A stretch of 64,000 nucleotides of DNA from Streptomyces sp. Z26 (GCF_003665095.1 NZ_RCHV01000002.1:3222001-3286000), one strand, 5' to 3'; shown: positions 36,842 through 45,913, counted from the first letter of the stretch. Notes: generated by a model not told the origin, from the sequence alone. Numbers and translations are program-made.

Positions 36842-37963
36842 TCAGCGCCGGTTCATGTACATGTCCAGCGCCTTGTGGAGCAGCTTGTTGAGGGGGAAGT
36901 CCCACTCGCCGAGGTACTCGGCCGCCTGCCCACCCGTGCCCACCTTGAACTGGATCAGACCGAAGAGGTGGTCGTTCTCGTCCAGGGAGTCGCTGATGCC
37001 GCGCAGGTCGTAGACGCTCGCCCCGAGCGCGTACGCGTCCTGGAGCATCCGCCACTGCATCGCGTTCGACGGGCGGACCTCGCGCTTGTGGTTCGCGGAG
37101 GCGCCGTACGAATACCAGACGTGCCCGCCGACGACCAGCATCGTCGCCGCCGCCACCGCCTCGCCCTCGTGGCGCGCGAAGTACAGCCGCATCCGCTTCG
37201 GGTCCTCGGTGTTGAGGACCGACCACATGCGCTGGAAGTAGCCCAGCGGGCGGGGCCGGAAGTGGTCGCGCTTGGCGGTCACCTCGTACAGCTCCTGCCA
37301 CTCGGCCAGGTCGTCGTAACCGCCCTGGACGACCTCGACCCCGGCCTTCTCGGCCTTCTTGATGTTGCGCCGCCACAGCTGGTTGAAGCCCTTGTGGACC
37401 TGCTCCAGCGTCCGACCCTCCAGCGGCACCTGGAAGACGTAGCGCGGCTGCACGTCGCCGAAGCCCGCGCCGCCGTCCTCGCCCTGCTGCCAGCCCATCC
37501 GCCGCAGCTTGTCCGCCACCTCGAACGCGCGGGGCTCGATGTGCGTCGGCTCCACGTCGCGCAGCCGCTTCACGTCCGGGTCCTGGATGCCGCTCTTGAT
37601 CGCGACCGAGTCCCAGCGGCGGATCACCACGGGCGGGCCCATCTTGACCGAGAACGCGCCCTTCTGCTTGAGGTGCGCCAGCATCGGCTGGAGCCACTCC
37701 TCCAGGTTCGGCGCGTGCCAGTTGATGACCGGGCCCTCGGGGAGGTACGCCAGGTACCGCTTCACCTTGGGGAGTTGGCGGTACAGCACCAGCGCGACGC
37801 CCACCAACTGGCCGTCGCGGTCGTCGAACCAGCCGAGGTTCTCCGACCGCCACTCGTTCTTCACGTCCGCCCATGCCGGGACCTGGCAATGGCTCGCCGA
37901 GGGCAGGCTCTGGATGTACGCCAGATGCTGCTCGCGACTGATGGTCCTCAGGGACAGGCTCAT
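36842..37963 (-). CDS. femX: FemX-type lipid II:glycine glycyltransferase
   Basis: 373-residue FemABX-family enzyme with two GNAT-like folds. In Streptomyces FemX adds the single glycine branch to the lipid II peptide. Family segments include Y-L-P-E-G-P-V-I-N-W, F-S-V-K-M-G-P-P-V, R-R-N-I-K-K-A-E-K-A-G-V and the C-terminal Y-D-L-R-G-I-S-D-S-L. ATG 37963 has GGAGGAGC upstream. It is followed, after 138 bases of CGTACG-rich sequence, by the racemase-fold gene. Neighbours PBP and MurJ support an envelope role. Confidence 0.9.
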   Translation of the reverse strand: MSLSLRTISREQHLAYIQSLPSASHCQVPAWADVKNEWRSENLGWFDDRDGQLVGVALVLYRQLPKVKRYLAYLPEGPVINWHAPNLEEWLQPMLAHLKQKGAFSVKMGPPVVIRRWDSVAIKSGIQDPDVKRLRDVEPTHIEPRAFEVADKLRRMGWQQGEDGGAGFGDVQPRYVFQVPLEGRTLEQVHKGFNQLWRRNIKKAEKAGVEVVQGGYDDLAEWQELYEVTAKRDHFRPRPLGYFQRMWSVLNTEDPKRMRLYFARHEGEAVAAATMLVVGGHVWYSYGASANHKREVRPSNAMQWRMLQDAYALGASVYDLRGISDSLDENDHLFGLIQFKVGTGGQAAEYLGEWDFPLNKLLHKALDMYMNRR

Positions 37964-38062
37964 AGGGGGCGCTCCTCCGGCGACGGGCGGAACCCCAGGC
38001 GTGCTGCTGGGGAAAGGCTCGCCCGGAAGCCTACTGCCCGCTACCGCGCCCCCGTCGGCCCG

Positions 38063-38395
38063 TCAGCCCAGCAGCCCGCCGAACGGGCCGCCGTAGGCCA
38101 TGCCGAGGAACAGCCCGACGGCCGAGCCGCCGAGTCCGAGGACCAGCAGGAAGCGTTCGGCGGTCGTCGCGGACACGAACTGCCCCCAGCCGCCGACGAG
38201 TACGCCCACCAGCCCGGCCCAGGACGCCAGCAGGTGCAGATCCGCGCCGCCCCCCTGGGTGACCAGGCCCGCGGCGAACGCGACGAGGCCGACCACGATC
38301 GACGTGACGGCGAGGGCGTTCTCGACGGGGTGGGGGCGGCCGTCGCTGTTGAGGAAGGAGAGGGGGTCGTGCCGGGGACCTGCAGCCTGCGCCAT
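38063..38395 (-). CDS. Small conserved membrane protein
   Basis: 110 residues with three hydrophobic segments (about 32-52, 55-75 and 83-108). The N-terminal cytoplasmic stretch contains D-P-L-S-F-L-N-S-D-G-R-P-H-P-V-E-N. I do not recognise a functional family. It lies 99 bp upstream of femX on the same strand and may share its transcript. ATG 38395 has GGAGGTGC upstream. Confidence 0.75.
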   Translation of the reverse strand: MAQAAGPRHDPLSFLNSDGRPHPVENALAVTSIVVGLVAFAAGLVTQGGGADLHLLASWAGLVGVLVGGWGQFVSATTAERFLLVLGLGGSAVGLFLGMAYGGPFGGLLG

Positions 38396-38494
38396 GCGGC
38401 ACCTCCGTGGCCGTACGCGGCGGGACGCGGAGCGGCGGGAGTATGACGCCGCTCACACCCGATACCTCTAGATTGCGGGCATACACAGCCGGAT

Positions 38495-38616
38495 TTCAAC
38501 CGCACGGCACGGTGCGGGTACGCTGAGCGGTCTGCACCCGCGGCCCCGGCGACGTCCGGTGGCGTACGCGGTGCGGGACACGCATCACGACCCTCCTGCC
38601 ACGGAACGACCGTGGC
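38495..38616 (+). promoter_or_regulatory. rpsF promoter and leader hairpin
   Basis: -35-like TTCAAC (38495-38500) and -10-like TACGCT (38519-38524) are 18 bp apart. In the leader, 28 nt before the rpsF start, is a perfect 7-bp stem GCCACGG / CCGTGGC with the loop AACGA (38598-38616). S6:S18 leader RNAs are known before rpsF in many bacteria; whether this hairpin is one is not certain. Confidence 0.5.
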
Positions 38617-38644
38617 CGCTGAGTCCAGAGGAGGTGGGTTCCAC

Positions 38645-38935
38645 ATGCGTCACTACGAGGTGATGGTCATCCTCGACCCCGATCTCGAGGAGCGAGCTGT
38701 CTCCCCGCTGATCGAGTCCTTCCTTTCCGTCGTCCGTGAGGGCAACGGCAAGGTGGAGAAGGTCGACACCTGGGGCCGTCGTCGTCTCTCCTACGAGATC
38801 AAGAAGAAGCCCGAGGGCATCTACTCGGTCATCGACCTCCAGGCCGAGCCTGCGGTCGTCAAGGAGCTCGACCGTCAGATGAACCTGAACGAGTCGGTCC
38901 TCCGGACCAAGGTCCTCCGTCCCGAGATGCACTGA
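38645..38935 (+). CDS. rpsF: 30S ribosomal protein S6
   Basis: 96 residues, usual length, starting [12 protein letters not shown] with AGAGGAGG upstream. S6 binds S18 on the small subunit platform. It is the first gene of the conserved rpsF-ssb-rpsR-rplI run. Confidence 0.97.
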   Translation: MRHYEVMVILDPDLEERAVSPLIESFLSVVREGNGKVEKVDTWGRRRLSYEIKKKPEGIYSVIDLQAEPAVVKELDRQMNLNESVLRTKVLRPEMH

Positions 38936-39062
38936 CCCCGACCTGACGGTCGGGTCGGCACTCGGAATTCCGAGCAGCACGCGGCCGCGTCCGGCGTGAT
39001 CACCAGATCCCGCGTCCGGCGCGACCGGCAAGCCCAGCAGCAGCACGCCGAGAGGTTCACCC

Positions 39063-39626
39063 ATGGCAGGCGAGACCGTCATCACGGTCGTCGGCAATCT
39101 CGTCGACGACCCCGAGCTGCGCTTCACCCCCTCCGGTGCGGCGGTCGCGAAGTTCCGTGTCGCGTCCACCCCGCGCACCTTCGACCGGCAGACCAACGAG
39201 TGGAAGGACGGCGAGAGCCTGTTCCTCACCTGCTCGGTCTGGCGGCAGGCGGCGGAGAACGTCGCCGAGTCCCTCACCAAGGGCACGCGCGTCGTCGTAC
39301 AGGGCCGCCTCAAGCAGCGGTCGTACGAGGACCGTGAGGGCATCAAGCGCACGGTCTACGAGCTGGACGTCGACGAGGTCGGCGCCAGCCTGCGCAACGC
39401 GACCGCGAAGATCAGCAAGACCTCCGGCCGCGGTGGCCAGGGTGGCGGTGGCGGCGGCTGGGGCGGCGGCCCCGGCGGTGGCCAGCAGGGCGGTGGCGGA
39501 CCCGCGGGTGACCCGTGGGCCACGGCAGCGCCCGCGGGCGGCGGCCAGCAGGGCGGCGGCGGTGGCGGCTGGGGCGGCGGCCCCGGTGGCGGCGGCGGTG
39601 GCTACTCGGACGAGCCCCCCTTCTGA
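39063..39626 (+). CDS. ssb: Single-stranded DNA-binding protein
   Basis: 187 residues. The OB-fold domain (1-110) begins [20 protein letters not shown] and contains W-R-Q-A-A-E-N-V. A glycine-rich linker of about 60 residues follows. The acidic tip D-E-P-P-F is the interaction tail for replication and repair proteins. It lies in the ribosomal rpsF-rpsR operon, as usual. Confidence 0.97.
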   Translation: MAGETVITVVGNLVDDPELRFTPSGAAVAKFRVASTPRTFDRQTNEWKDGESLFLTCSVWRQAAENVAESLTKGTRVVVQGRLKQRSYEDREGIKRTVYELDVDEVGASLRNATAKISKTSGRGGQGGGGGGWGGGPGGGQQGGGGPAGDPWATAAPAGGGQQGGGGGGWGGGPGGGGGGYSDEPPF

Positions 39627-39705
39627 CCCGCGGGGGCCGTCGGCCCCACGCGGTCCGGAAGCCGGGTTCGCTCGCTCACTTACTTGAACACACTGGAGAA
39701 AGACA

Positions 39706-39942
39706 ATGGCGAAGCCGCCTCCGCGCAAGCCGAAGAAGAAGGTTTGCGTCTTCTGCAAGGACAAGATCAACTACGTGGACTACAAGGACACGAACCTGCT
39801 GCGGAAGTTCATCTCCGACCGCGGCAAGATCCGTGCCCGCCGGGTCACCGGCAACTGCACCCAGCACCAGCGGGACGTCGCCACGGCCGTGAAGAACAGC
39901 CGTGAGGTCGCGCTGCTGCCCTACACGTCGACCGCGCGATAA
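39706..39942 (+). CDS. rpsR: 30S ribosomal protein S18
   Basis: 78 residues, starting [16 protein letters not shown]. It contains the S18 core [17 protein letters not shown] and ends R-E-V-A-L-L-P-Y. Two cysteines near the N-terminus (C-V-F-C) suggest the zinc-binding (C+) form, though only these two are clear besides a cysteine in T-G-N-C-T. Confidence 0.96.
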   Translation: MAKPPPRKPKKKVCVFCKDKINYVDYKDTNLLRKFISDRGKIRARRVTGNCTQHQRDVATAVKNSREVALLPYTSTAR

Positions 39943-39960
39943 GGAAAGGGTGACCAGACC

Positions 39961-40407
39961 ATGAAGATCATCCTTACCCACGAGGTCTCCGGCCTCGGCA
40001 CCGCCGGCGACGTGGTCGTCGTCCGCGACGGCTACGCCCGCAACTACCTGGTCCCGCGCGGTCTCGCGATCCGCTGGACCAAGGGCGGCGAGCAGGACGT
40101 GGCGCAGATCCGGCGCGGTCGCAAGATCCGCGAGATCGCCACGATCGAGCAGGCCAACGAGGTCAAGGGCCAGCTCGAGGCCGTCACGGTGGCCCTCTCC
40201 GTACGCGCGGGTGAGGGCGGCCGCCTCTTCGGCTCCGTCACCCCGGCCGACATCGCCGCGGCGGTGAAGGACGCGAAGGGTCCGGAGCTGGACAAGCGCC
40301 GCGTGGAGCTGGGCACGCCGATCAAGACCCTGGGTTCGCACAAGGTCTCGGTACGCCTGCACCCCGAGGTCGTGGCGAGCTTCGACGTCGAGGTCAAGGC
40401 GGCGTAA
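39961..40407 (+). CDS. rplI: 50S ribosomal protein L9
   Basis: 148 residues. The N-terminal RNA-binding domain is M-K-I-I-L-T-H-E-V with the L9 signature [18 protein letters not shown] long central helix and a C-terminal domain follow. It starts 18 nt after rpsR and ends the operon before a strong hairpin. Confidence 0.97.
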   Translation: MKIILTHEVSGLGTAGDVVVVRDGYARNYLVPRGLAIRWTKGGEQDVAQIRRGRKIREIATIEQANEVKGQLEAVTVALSVRAGEGGRLFGSVTPADIAAAVKDAKGPELDKRRVELGTPIKTLGSHKVSVRLHPEVVASFDVEVKAA

Positions 40408-40424
40408 GGCACGGCACACGCAGA

Positions 40425-40463
40425 CGGAGGGCCGTACCCCGGCGGACGGGGTACGGCCCTCCG
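40425..40463. terminator. Bidirectional terminator after rplI
   Basis: Perfect 16-bp stem CGGAGGGCCGTACCCC / GGGGTACGGCCCTCCG with a 7-nt loop between the convergent rplI and MATE genes. Confidence 0.85.
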
Positions 40464-40546
40464 GCGTGTGCGGGGGCGGGTGCGCGTACGGGCGCGGGGC
40501 GTACGGAGGCGGGGCGGGTGCGCGTACGGGTGCGGGTGTGCGCCGG

Positions 40547-41878
40547 TCAGGTCCGGACCGCGCCCGTGACGACCCAGCGGCCCGAACGCGCCCGCAGCCA
40601 CAGCGAGACGAGCCGCAGCGACATCATCAGCCCCGCCACCGCCCACCACAGCGCCGTCAGCCCGCCACCCAACCGCGGCACCAGCAGGGCGACCGGCGCG
40701 AACACGGCCAGTACGGCCAGCATCGCGCCCGCCAGGTACGTACCGTCCCCGGCGCCCATCAGCACCCCGTCCAGGACGAAGACCACGCCCGCGACGGGCT
40801 GCGTCACGGCCACCACCAGCAGGACGGCCGTCAGCCGCGCCGTGACGTCCTGGTCCGTGGTGAACAGCGGCGTGAACAGCGGCCGCGCGGCGACCACCGC
40901 CGCCCCGAGCACCGCCCCGGACACGACGCCCCAGAGCACCATGCGGCGGCACACGGCCCAGGCGCCCGCCTCGTCCCCGGCGCCGAGGTACCGGCCGATG
41001 ATCGCCTGGCCCGCGATGGCGATGGCGTCCAGCGCGAAGGCCAGCAGCGACCACAGGGTGAGCGCGATCTGGTGCGCGGCCACGTCGGCGTCCCCGAGGC
41101 GGGCGGCGACGGCCGTGGCGATGAGCAGGACGGCGCGCAGCGAGAGCGTACGGACCAGCAGCGGCGCACCGGCCTGCGCGCAGGCGCGTATCCCGGCGGC
41201 GTCCGGGCGCAGGGAGGCGCCGTGCCGACGGGCGCCGCGTACGACCACGACCAGGTACGCGGCGGCCATCGCGCACTGGGCGAGGACCGTGCCCCAGGCG
41301 GAACCGGCGATGCCGAGCCCGAGGCCGTAGACGAGGAGGACGTTCAGCGCGAGGTTTCCGGCGAAGCCCGCGACGGCGACGTACAGCGGCGTCCGGGTGT
41401 CCTGGAGGCCGCGCAGGACGCCGGTCGCGGCGAGGACGACGAGCATGGCGGGGATGCCGAGCGCGCTGATCCGCAGGTACGTCGCCGCGTGCGGGGCGGC
41501 CGTGGCGGAGGCGCCGAAGAGGTCGACGAGCGCGGGCGCGGTCGGCAGCACGGCGGCGACGACGAGGGCGCCGAGGAGCAGCGCGAGCCAGACGCCGTCC
41601 ATGCCCTGCCGGATGGCGGCGGGCAGGTCGCCCGCGCCGACGCGGCGGGCGACGGCGGCGGTGGTGGCGTACGCGAGGAACACGAACACGTGCACCGCGG
41701 TCTGGAGGAGGGCCGCGGCGACGCCGAGACCGGCGAGCTGCGGGGTGCCGAGGTGGCCGACGACGGCGCTGTCCGCCATCAGGAAGAGGGGCTCCGCGAC
41801 GAGCGCGCCGAAGGCGGGGAGGGCGAGGGCGAGGATCTCCCGGTCATGTCGACGGGCGCTCGGTGCGGTGGTGGTCAC
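40547..41878 (-). CDS. MATE-family efflux transporter (DinF-like)
   Basis: 443 residues with about 12 hydrophobic segments. The start is T-T-T-A-P-S-A-R-R-H-D-R-E-I-L-A-L-A-L-P, and the family segment P-L-F-L-M-A-D-S-A-V-V-G-H-L-G-T follows, as in DinF/MATE exporters. The substrate is unknown. It starts at GTG 41878 without a clear ribosome binding site. An inverted repeat just upstream may be its operator. It is divergent from dnaB. Confidence 0.9.
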   Translation of the reverse strand: MTTTAPSARRHDREILALALPAFGALVAEPLFLMADSAVVGHLGTPQLAGLGVAAALLQTAVHVFVFLAYATTAAVARRVGAGDLPAAIRQGMDGVWLALLLGALVVAAVLPTAPALVDLFGASATAAPHAATYLRISALGIPAMLVVLAATGVLRGLQDTRTPLYVAVAGFAGNLALNVLLVYGLGLGIAGSAWGTVLAQCAMAAAYLVVVVRGARRHGASLRPDAAGIRACAQAGAPLLVRTLSLRAVLLIATAVAARLGDADVAAHQIALTLWSLLAFALDAIAIAGQAIIGRYLGAGDEAGAWAVCRRMVLWGVVSGAVLGAAVVAARPLFTPLFTTDQDVTARLTAVLLVVAVTQPVAGVVFVLDGVLMGAGDGTYLAGAMLAVLAVFAPVALLVPRLGGGLTALWWAVAGLMMSLRLVSLWLRARSGRWVVTGAVRT

Positions 41879-41900
41879 AGGTTCGATTCAAGCATCCACA

Positions 41901-41933
41901 GGTAATGGTTGCAATGCTGCTGTGTCCATTACC
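41901..41933 (-). promoter_or_regulatory. Inverted repeat upstream of the MATE gene
   Basis: GGTAATGG (41901-41908) and CCATTACC (41926-41933) separated by 17 nt, 22 bp upstream of the MATE start. It could be a repressor operator or a leader hairpin, and it is AT-richer than its surroundings. Confidence 0.45.
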
Positions 41934-42424
41934 TTTGGTTGCGCGGAGTGAGCCTGTGCGTGCTGTTCGAGGTGGCGTCACACCTGGGGGCGAAGTTTTT
42001 TCCGCGCACAGGCGGTGGATGTCTTCGCCGCAGGTCAGAGGGTGTTCGCGCGGGACGCGTCCGACTCCTCCACAGGGCCGTCCACCGGCTCGTACACAGC
42101 TTCAACCGGGTTCTCCACAGGAAGACGTCCACTATCCACATGCCCTGTGGATAACACGATTGGCTGGGTGCCCCCGGCCCGCCTACCGTGGTGCGGCGCC
42201 TGCCTGTCGTTCCCCTGGTCTTCACCGCGGCCTCGACCCGCCGTGAGCGGAGCCGGGCGTCTGGAAGTGTCAGCGCCATTGTCAGCGCCGTGCCGTAGGA
42301 AGGAGGCACGGCGTCGACGCGGACCGAGCCGTACGGCCACCGGTCCGGTCGTACGGGCCGGGGCGTACCGGCGTCCGTACGGAGACCACGACGGGAACCG
42401 AGCAGGACGGGAGGAGCGCGCGGG
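41934..42424 (+). promoter_or_regulatory. dnaB upstream region with DnaA boxes and promoter
   Basis: About 490 bases without a gene. DnaA-box-like CTATCCACA (42132-42140) and TGTGGATAA (42146-42154, reverse of TTATCCACA) face each other 5 bp apart. They are directly upstream of a promoter with -35 TTGGCT (42160-42165) and -10 TACCGT (42184-42189), spacing 18. Further CTCCACAG half-boxes occur around 42067 and 42112. The design is like that of the dnaA promoter, suggesting DnaA control of dnaB; this is inference. The leader to dnaB is long (about 230 nt). Confidence 0.65.
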
Positions 42425-45400
42425 GTGACCCAGCAGCCCGAGCACGTCGACGACCCCTGGATGGCCGACATGGACGGCCCGGGGGACCGCGTCGCGCTCT
42501 CCCCGCAGCGCCGCAACGGCGGTTCGGGGCAGGAGCAGCACGACCGCGGGCGCGAGAGCGGCGGTTGGGGCGCGGGCACCCCGTTCGAGCGGGTGCCGCC
42601 GCAGGACCTCGACGCCGAACAGTCCGTGCTCGGCGGCATGTTGCTGTCCAAGGACGCCATCGCGGACGTCGTCGAGGTGCTCCGCGGCCACGACTTCTAC
42701 CGCCCGGCGCACGAGACGGTCTACCAGGCGATCCTCGACCTCTACGCCAAGGGCGAGCCCGCCGACCCCATCACCGTCGCCGCCGAGTTGACCAAGCGCG
42801 GCGACATCGGCCGCGTGGGCGGCCCCGGTTACCTGCACTCGCTGGTCCAGTCCGTCCCCACGGCGGCCAACGCGGAGTACTACGCGGAGATCGTCCACGA
42901 GCGGGCCGTGCTGCGCCGCCTCGTGGAGGCGGGCACCCGGATCACCCAGATGGGATACGCGGCGGACGGCGACGTCGACGAGATCGTCAACTCCGCGCAG
43001 GCGGAGATCTACGCCGTCACCGAGGAGCGCACCAGCGAGGACTACCTCCCGCTGGCCGAGATCATGGAGAGCGCCCTCGACGAGATCGAGGCCATCGGCT
43101 CCCGCAGCGGCCAGATGACCGGCGTCCCCACCGGCTTCACCGACCTGGACTCCCTGACGAACGGCCTGCACCCCGGCCAGATGGTCGTCGTCGCCGCCCG
43201 TCCCGCCATGGGCAAGGCGCTGGCCCTGGACACCCCGCTGCCCACCCCCGACGGCTGGACGACGATGGGCGAGGTCGCCGAGGGCGACCGGCTGCTGGCG
43301 CACGACGGCACCCCGACGCGGGTCGTCGCGGCGACCGGCGTGCTCACCGGGCGGCCGTGCTACGAGGTGGAGTTCGACGACGGCACCGTCGTCGTGGCCG
43401 ACGCCGACCACCAGTGGCGTACGGAGACCCGCGCCGAACGCCGCGCGGCGGGACGTACGGGCGGGGCGTCCCCGGCCACTGCGCCCCCGGTCCGGACCAC
43501 CAAGGAGATCGCGGCCACCCTGCGGTGCGTGGCCGACGGCAGGCTGAACCACAGCGTGCGCAACGCCGACCCGCTCCGACTGCCGCACCGCGAGCTGCCC
43601 GTCGACCCGTACGCCCTCGGCGCGTGGCTCGGCGGCGGCACCGGCGACGCGACGGCGGACGGGCCCGGCGGCGACGGGCGGTTCGAGGCGCACCTGCGCG
43701 CGCTGGGGGTGCTGGACCGCAGGCACATCCCCGCGCCGTACCTGCGCGCGGCGGCCGGGCAGCGGCGGGAGCTGCTGGCGGGCCTGCTGGACGCGCGGGG
43801 GACGGTCGGCGCGGGCGGCTCCGTGCGGTTCGCGGTGACGGCGCGCGCGCTGGCCGAGGACTTCCGCGAGCTGGTGCTGGGCCTGGGGCACCGCTGCGCG
43901 GCGTCGGTGCGGCGGGCGGGTGGTGCGGCGGGTACGACGGGCACGGCGTACGTCACGACGTTCACGCCGGTGGGCGACACCGCGCGGGGCGGCACGGGCG
44001 ACGGCGGCCCGTTCCGGCTGGCGCGCAAGCGGCGGGCGTACGCGGCACGGGGGCGTCCCGCCTCGGCGCGCGCGTCGCGGCGCCTGATCAGGGACGTACG
44101 GGAGGTGGCGAGCGTCCCGGTGCGGTGCGTGCAGGTGGCGCACCCGGACCAGACGTACCTGGCGACCCGTTCCCTGGTGCCCACCCACAACTCCACGCTG
44201 GCCCTGGACTTCGCCCGCGCCTGCTCCATCCGCCACAACCTGCCGAGCGTCATCTTCTCCCTGGAGATGGGCCGGAACGAGATCGCCATGCGCCTGCTGT
44301 CCGCCGAGGCGCGCGTGGCCCTGCACCACATGCGGTCCGGCAGCATGACGGACGACGACTGGACGCGGCTGGCCCGCCAGATGCCCGGCGTCACCGACGC
44401 GCCGCTCTACATCGACGACTCCCCCAACCTGTCGATGATGGAGATCCGCGCCAAGTGCCGCCGCCTGAAGCAGCGCAACGACCTGCGGCTGGTCGTCATC
44501 GACTACCTCCAGCTGATGCAGGCCGGCGGCTCCCGACGCCCCGAGAGCCGCCAGCAGGAGGTCTCCGAGATGTCCCGGAACCTCAAGCTCCTCGCCAAGG
44601 AGCTGGAGGTCCCCGTGGTCGCGCTGTCGCAGCTGAACCGTGGCCCCGAGCAGCGCACCGACAAGAAGCCGATGGTGTCCGACCTGCGCGAGTCCGGCTG
44701 CCTCACGGCCCGTACGCGCGTGCTGCGGGCCGACGGCGGCGGCGAGTCGACCCTCGGCGAGCTGTTGGAGAGCGGCGCCCGCGACATCCCGGTGTGGTCC
44801 CTGGACGCCGACCTGCGGCTCGTACGGCGCACGATGACGCACGTCTTCCCCAGCGGCACGAAGGAGGTCTTCCGGCTGCGGCTGGCGTCGGGCCGGGAGG
44901 TGGAGGCGACGGCGAACCACCCGTTCCTGACGTTCGACGGCTGGCGCCCGCTCGGCGCGCTGTCGGTGGGGGACCGCCTGGCGGTCCCGCGGCGCGTGGG
45001 CGCACCCACGCGGGCGGCGGACGGGGGGTGCGAGGGCGAGGCATACGCGGTCGGGTCGTACGGTGGCGGCGCGGCCGGGTCGTACGGGGCCGGGGACGGT
45101 GGCCTGCCGCGTACGGCGCACGGGCTGGCGGACGGCCGACTGCGGCGGCTCCTGGGGCGGTTGTGGACGGCGGGCGCCTCCGGCACGGACCCGTTCCGCT
45201 GCCGGGTGCGGGGCGAACGGCGCGCCCGCGACCTCCAACTCCTGCTGCTCCGGCTGGAGATCGGCGCCCGGCTGCTGCGCCCGGAGCCCGCCGGGCCCGA
45301 CGGCGCGGACGCCCCCGGGCCCTGGACCCTCGACGTACCGGGCCGCGACGACCGGCGCCGCTTCCTGGCCGAGGTCGGCCCGCACCTGTCCGGCACGGTG

Positions 45401-45913
45401 GCCGCGTCCGCCCGCCGACTGCGTACGACGGGGCCGGACACCCGCGCGGAGCGGGAGGCCGTACCGGCGGACGTACGGGACGGCGTACGCGACCTGCTGC
45501 ACGCCCCCCGCCCCGAGCCGGCCCCCGCGGGCGCCCGTACCGCCCCCGGAGGCTCCCCGCTGGCCCGCGTGTCCCGGCTGCTGGCGAGCCGCGACCTGGA
45601 GCTGCTGGCCACGGGCGACGTGGCGTGGGACCGGGTGGTCGCGGTGGAGAGCCTGGGCGCACAGCCGGTCTACGACGCGACGGTCCCGGGCACGCACAAC
45701 TTCGTCGCGGACGGCGTCCACGTCCACAACTCCATCGAGCAGGACGCGGACATGGTGATCCTGCTGCACCGCGAGGACGCGTACGAGAAGGAGTCCCCCC
45801 GCGCGGGCGAGGCCGACCTGATCGTCGCCAAGCACCGCAACGGCCCGACCGCCACGATCACGGTCGCGTTCCAGGGCCACTACTCCCGCTTCGTCGACAT
45901 GGCCAACGGCTAG
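42425..45913 (+). CDS. dnaB: Replicative DNA helicase DnaB containing two inteins
   Basis: 1162-residue precursor. Removing the inteins (residues 265-589 and 759-1102) leaves a 493-residue DnaB of normal size. The N-terminal DnaB domain reads P-P-Q-D-L-D-A-E-Q-S-V-L-G-G-M. The RecA-like helicase domain has Walker A A-R-P-A-M-G-K, interrupted directly before S-T-L-A-L-D-F. Walker B is R-L-V-V-I-D-Y-L-Q-L-M. The second intein sits in D-L-R-E-S-G / S-I-E-Q-D-A-D. GTG 42425 has GGGAGGAG upstream. Both insertions are in frame with all end residues needed for splicing, so an active helicase is expected after two splicing events. The TAG stop lies in an inverted repeat. Confidence 0.96.
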   Translation: MTQQPEHVDDPWMADMDGPGDRVALSPQRRNGGSGQEQHDRGRESGGWGAGTPFERVPPQDLDAEQSVLGGMLLSKDAIADVVEVLRGHDFYRPAHETVYQAILDLYAKGEPADPITVAAELTKRGDIGRVGGPGYLHSLVQSVPTAANAEYYAEIVHERAVLRRLVEAGTRITQMGYAADGDVDEIVNSAQAEIYAVTEERTSEDYLPLAEIMESALDEIEAIGSRSGQMTGVPTGFTDLDSLTNGLHPGQMVVVAARPAMGKALALDTPLPTPDGWTTMGEVAEGDRLLAHDGTPTRVVAATGVLTGRPCYEVEFDDGTVVVADADHQWRTETRAERRAAGRTGGASPATAPPVRTTKEIAATLRCVADGRLNHSVRNADPLRLPHRELPVDPYALGAWLGGGTGDATADGPGGDGRFEAHLRALGVLDRRHIPAPYLRAAAGQRRELLAGLLDARGTVGAGGSVRFAVTARALAEDFRELVLGLGHRCAASVRRAGGAAGTTGTAYVTTFTPVGDTARGGTGDGGPFRLARKRRAYAARGRPASARASRRLIRDVREVASVPVRCVQVAHPDQTYLATRSLVPTHNSTLALDFARACSIRHNLPSVIFSLEMGRNEIAMRLLSAEARVALHHMRSGSMTDDDWTRLARQMPGVTDAPLYIDDSPNLSMMEIRAKCRRLKQRNDLRLVVIDYLQLMQAGGSRRPESRQQEVSEMSRNLKLLAKELEVPVVALSQLNRGPEQRTDKKPMVSDLRESGCLTARTRVLRADGGGESTLGELLESGARDIPVWSLDADLRLVRRTMTHVFPSGTKEVFRLRLASGREVEATANHPFLTFDGWRPLGALSVGDRLAVPRRVGAPTRAADGGCEGEAYAVGSYGGGAAGSYGAGDGGLPRTAHGLADGRLRRLLGRLWTAGASGTDPFRCRVRGERRARDLQLLLLRLEIGARLLRPEPAGPDGADAPGPWTLDVPGRDDRRRFLAEVGPHLSGTVAASARRLRTTGPDTRAEREAVPADVRDGVRDLLHAPRPEPAPAGARTAPGGSPLARVSRLLASRDLELLATGDVAWDRVVAVESLGAQPVYDATVPGTHNFVADGVHVHNSIEQDADMVILLHREDAYEKESPRAGEADLIVAKHRNGPTATITVAFQGHYSRFVDMANG
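43217..44191 (+). mobile_element. DnaB intein 1 (Walker A site, class 3 type)
   Basis: 325-residue in-frame intein between G-K and S-T of the Walker A loop. It starts with Ala, not Cys or Ser, and ends T-H-N before the extein Ser. The residues that define class 3 inteins are all present: Trp67 in block B (A-D-A-D-H-Q-W), Cys304 in block F (P-V-R-C-V-Q-V) and Thr323 in block G (P-T-H-N). A LAGLIDADG endonuclease remnant is seen as L-G-A-W-L-G-G-G-T-G-D and L-L-A-G-L-L-D-A-R-G-T-V; in both, the expected acidic residue is replaced, so homing activity is probably lost. Confidence 0.92.
44699..45730 (+). mobile_element. DnaB intein 2 (class 1 type)
   Basis: 344-residue intein inserted between G and S of E-S-G / S-I-E-Q-D, the site also used by the Synechocystis DnaB intein. 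It begins C-L-T-A-R-T-R-V-L and has block B A-T-A-N-H-P-F-L-T. It ends with block F V-Y-D-A-T-V-P-G-T-H-N-F-V-A-D-G and block G V-H-V-H-N before Ser. This is a normal Cys1 intein. The middle (about 100-250) has no clear LAGLIDADG motif; R-R-L-L-G-R-L-W-T-A-G-A may be a decayed one. A stretch of S-Y-G-G-G/S-Y-G-A-G repeats lies near its middle. Confidence 0.92.
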
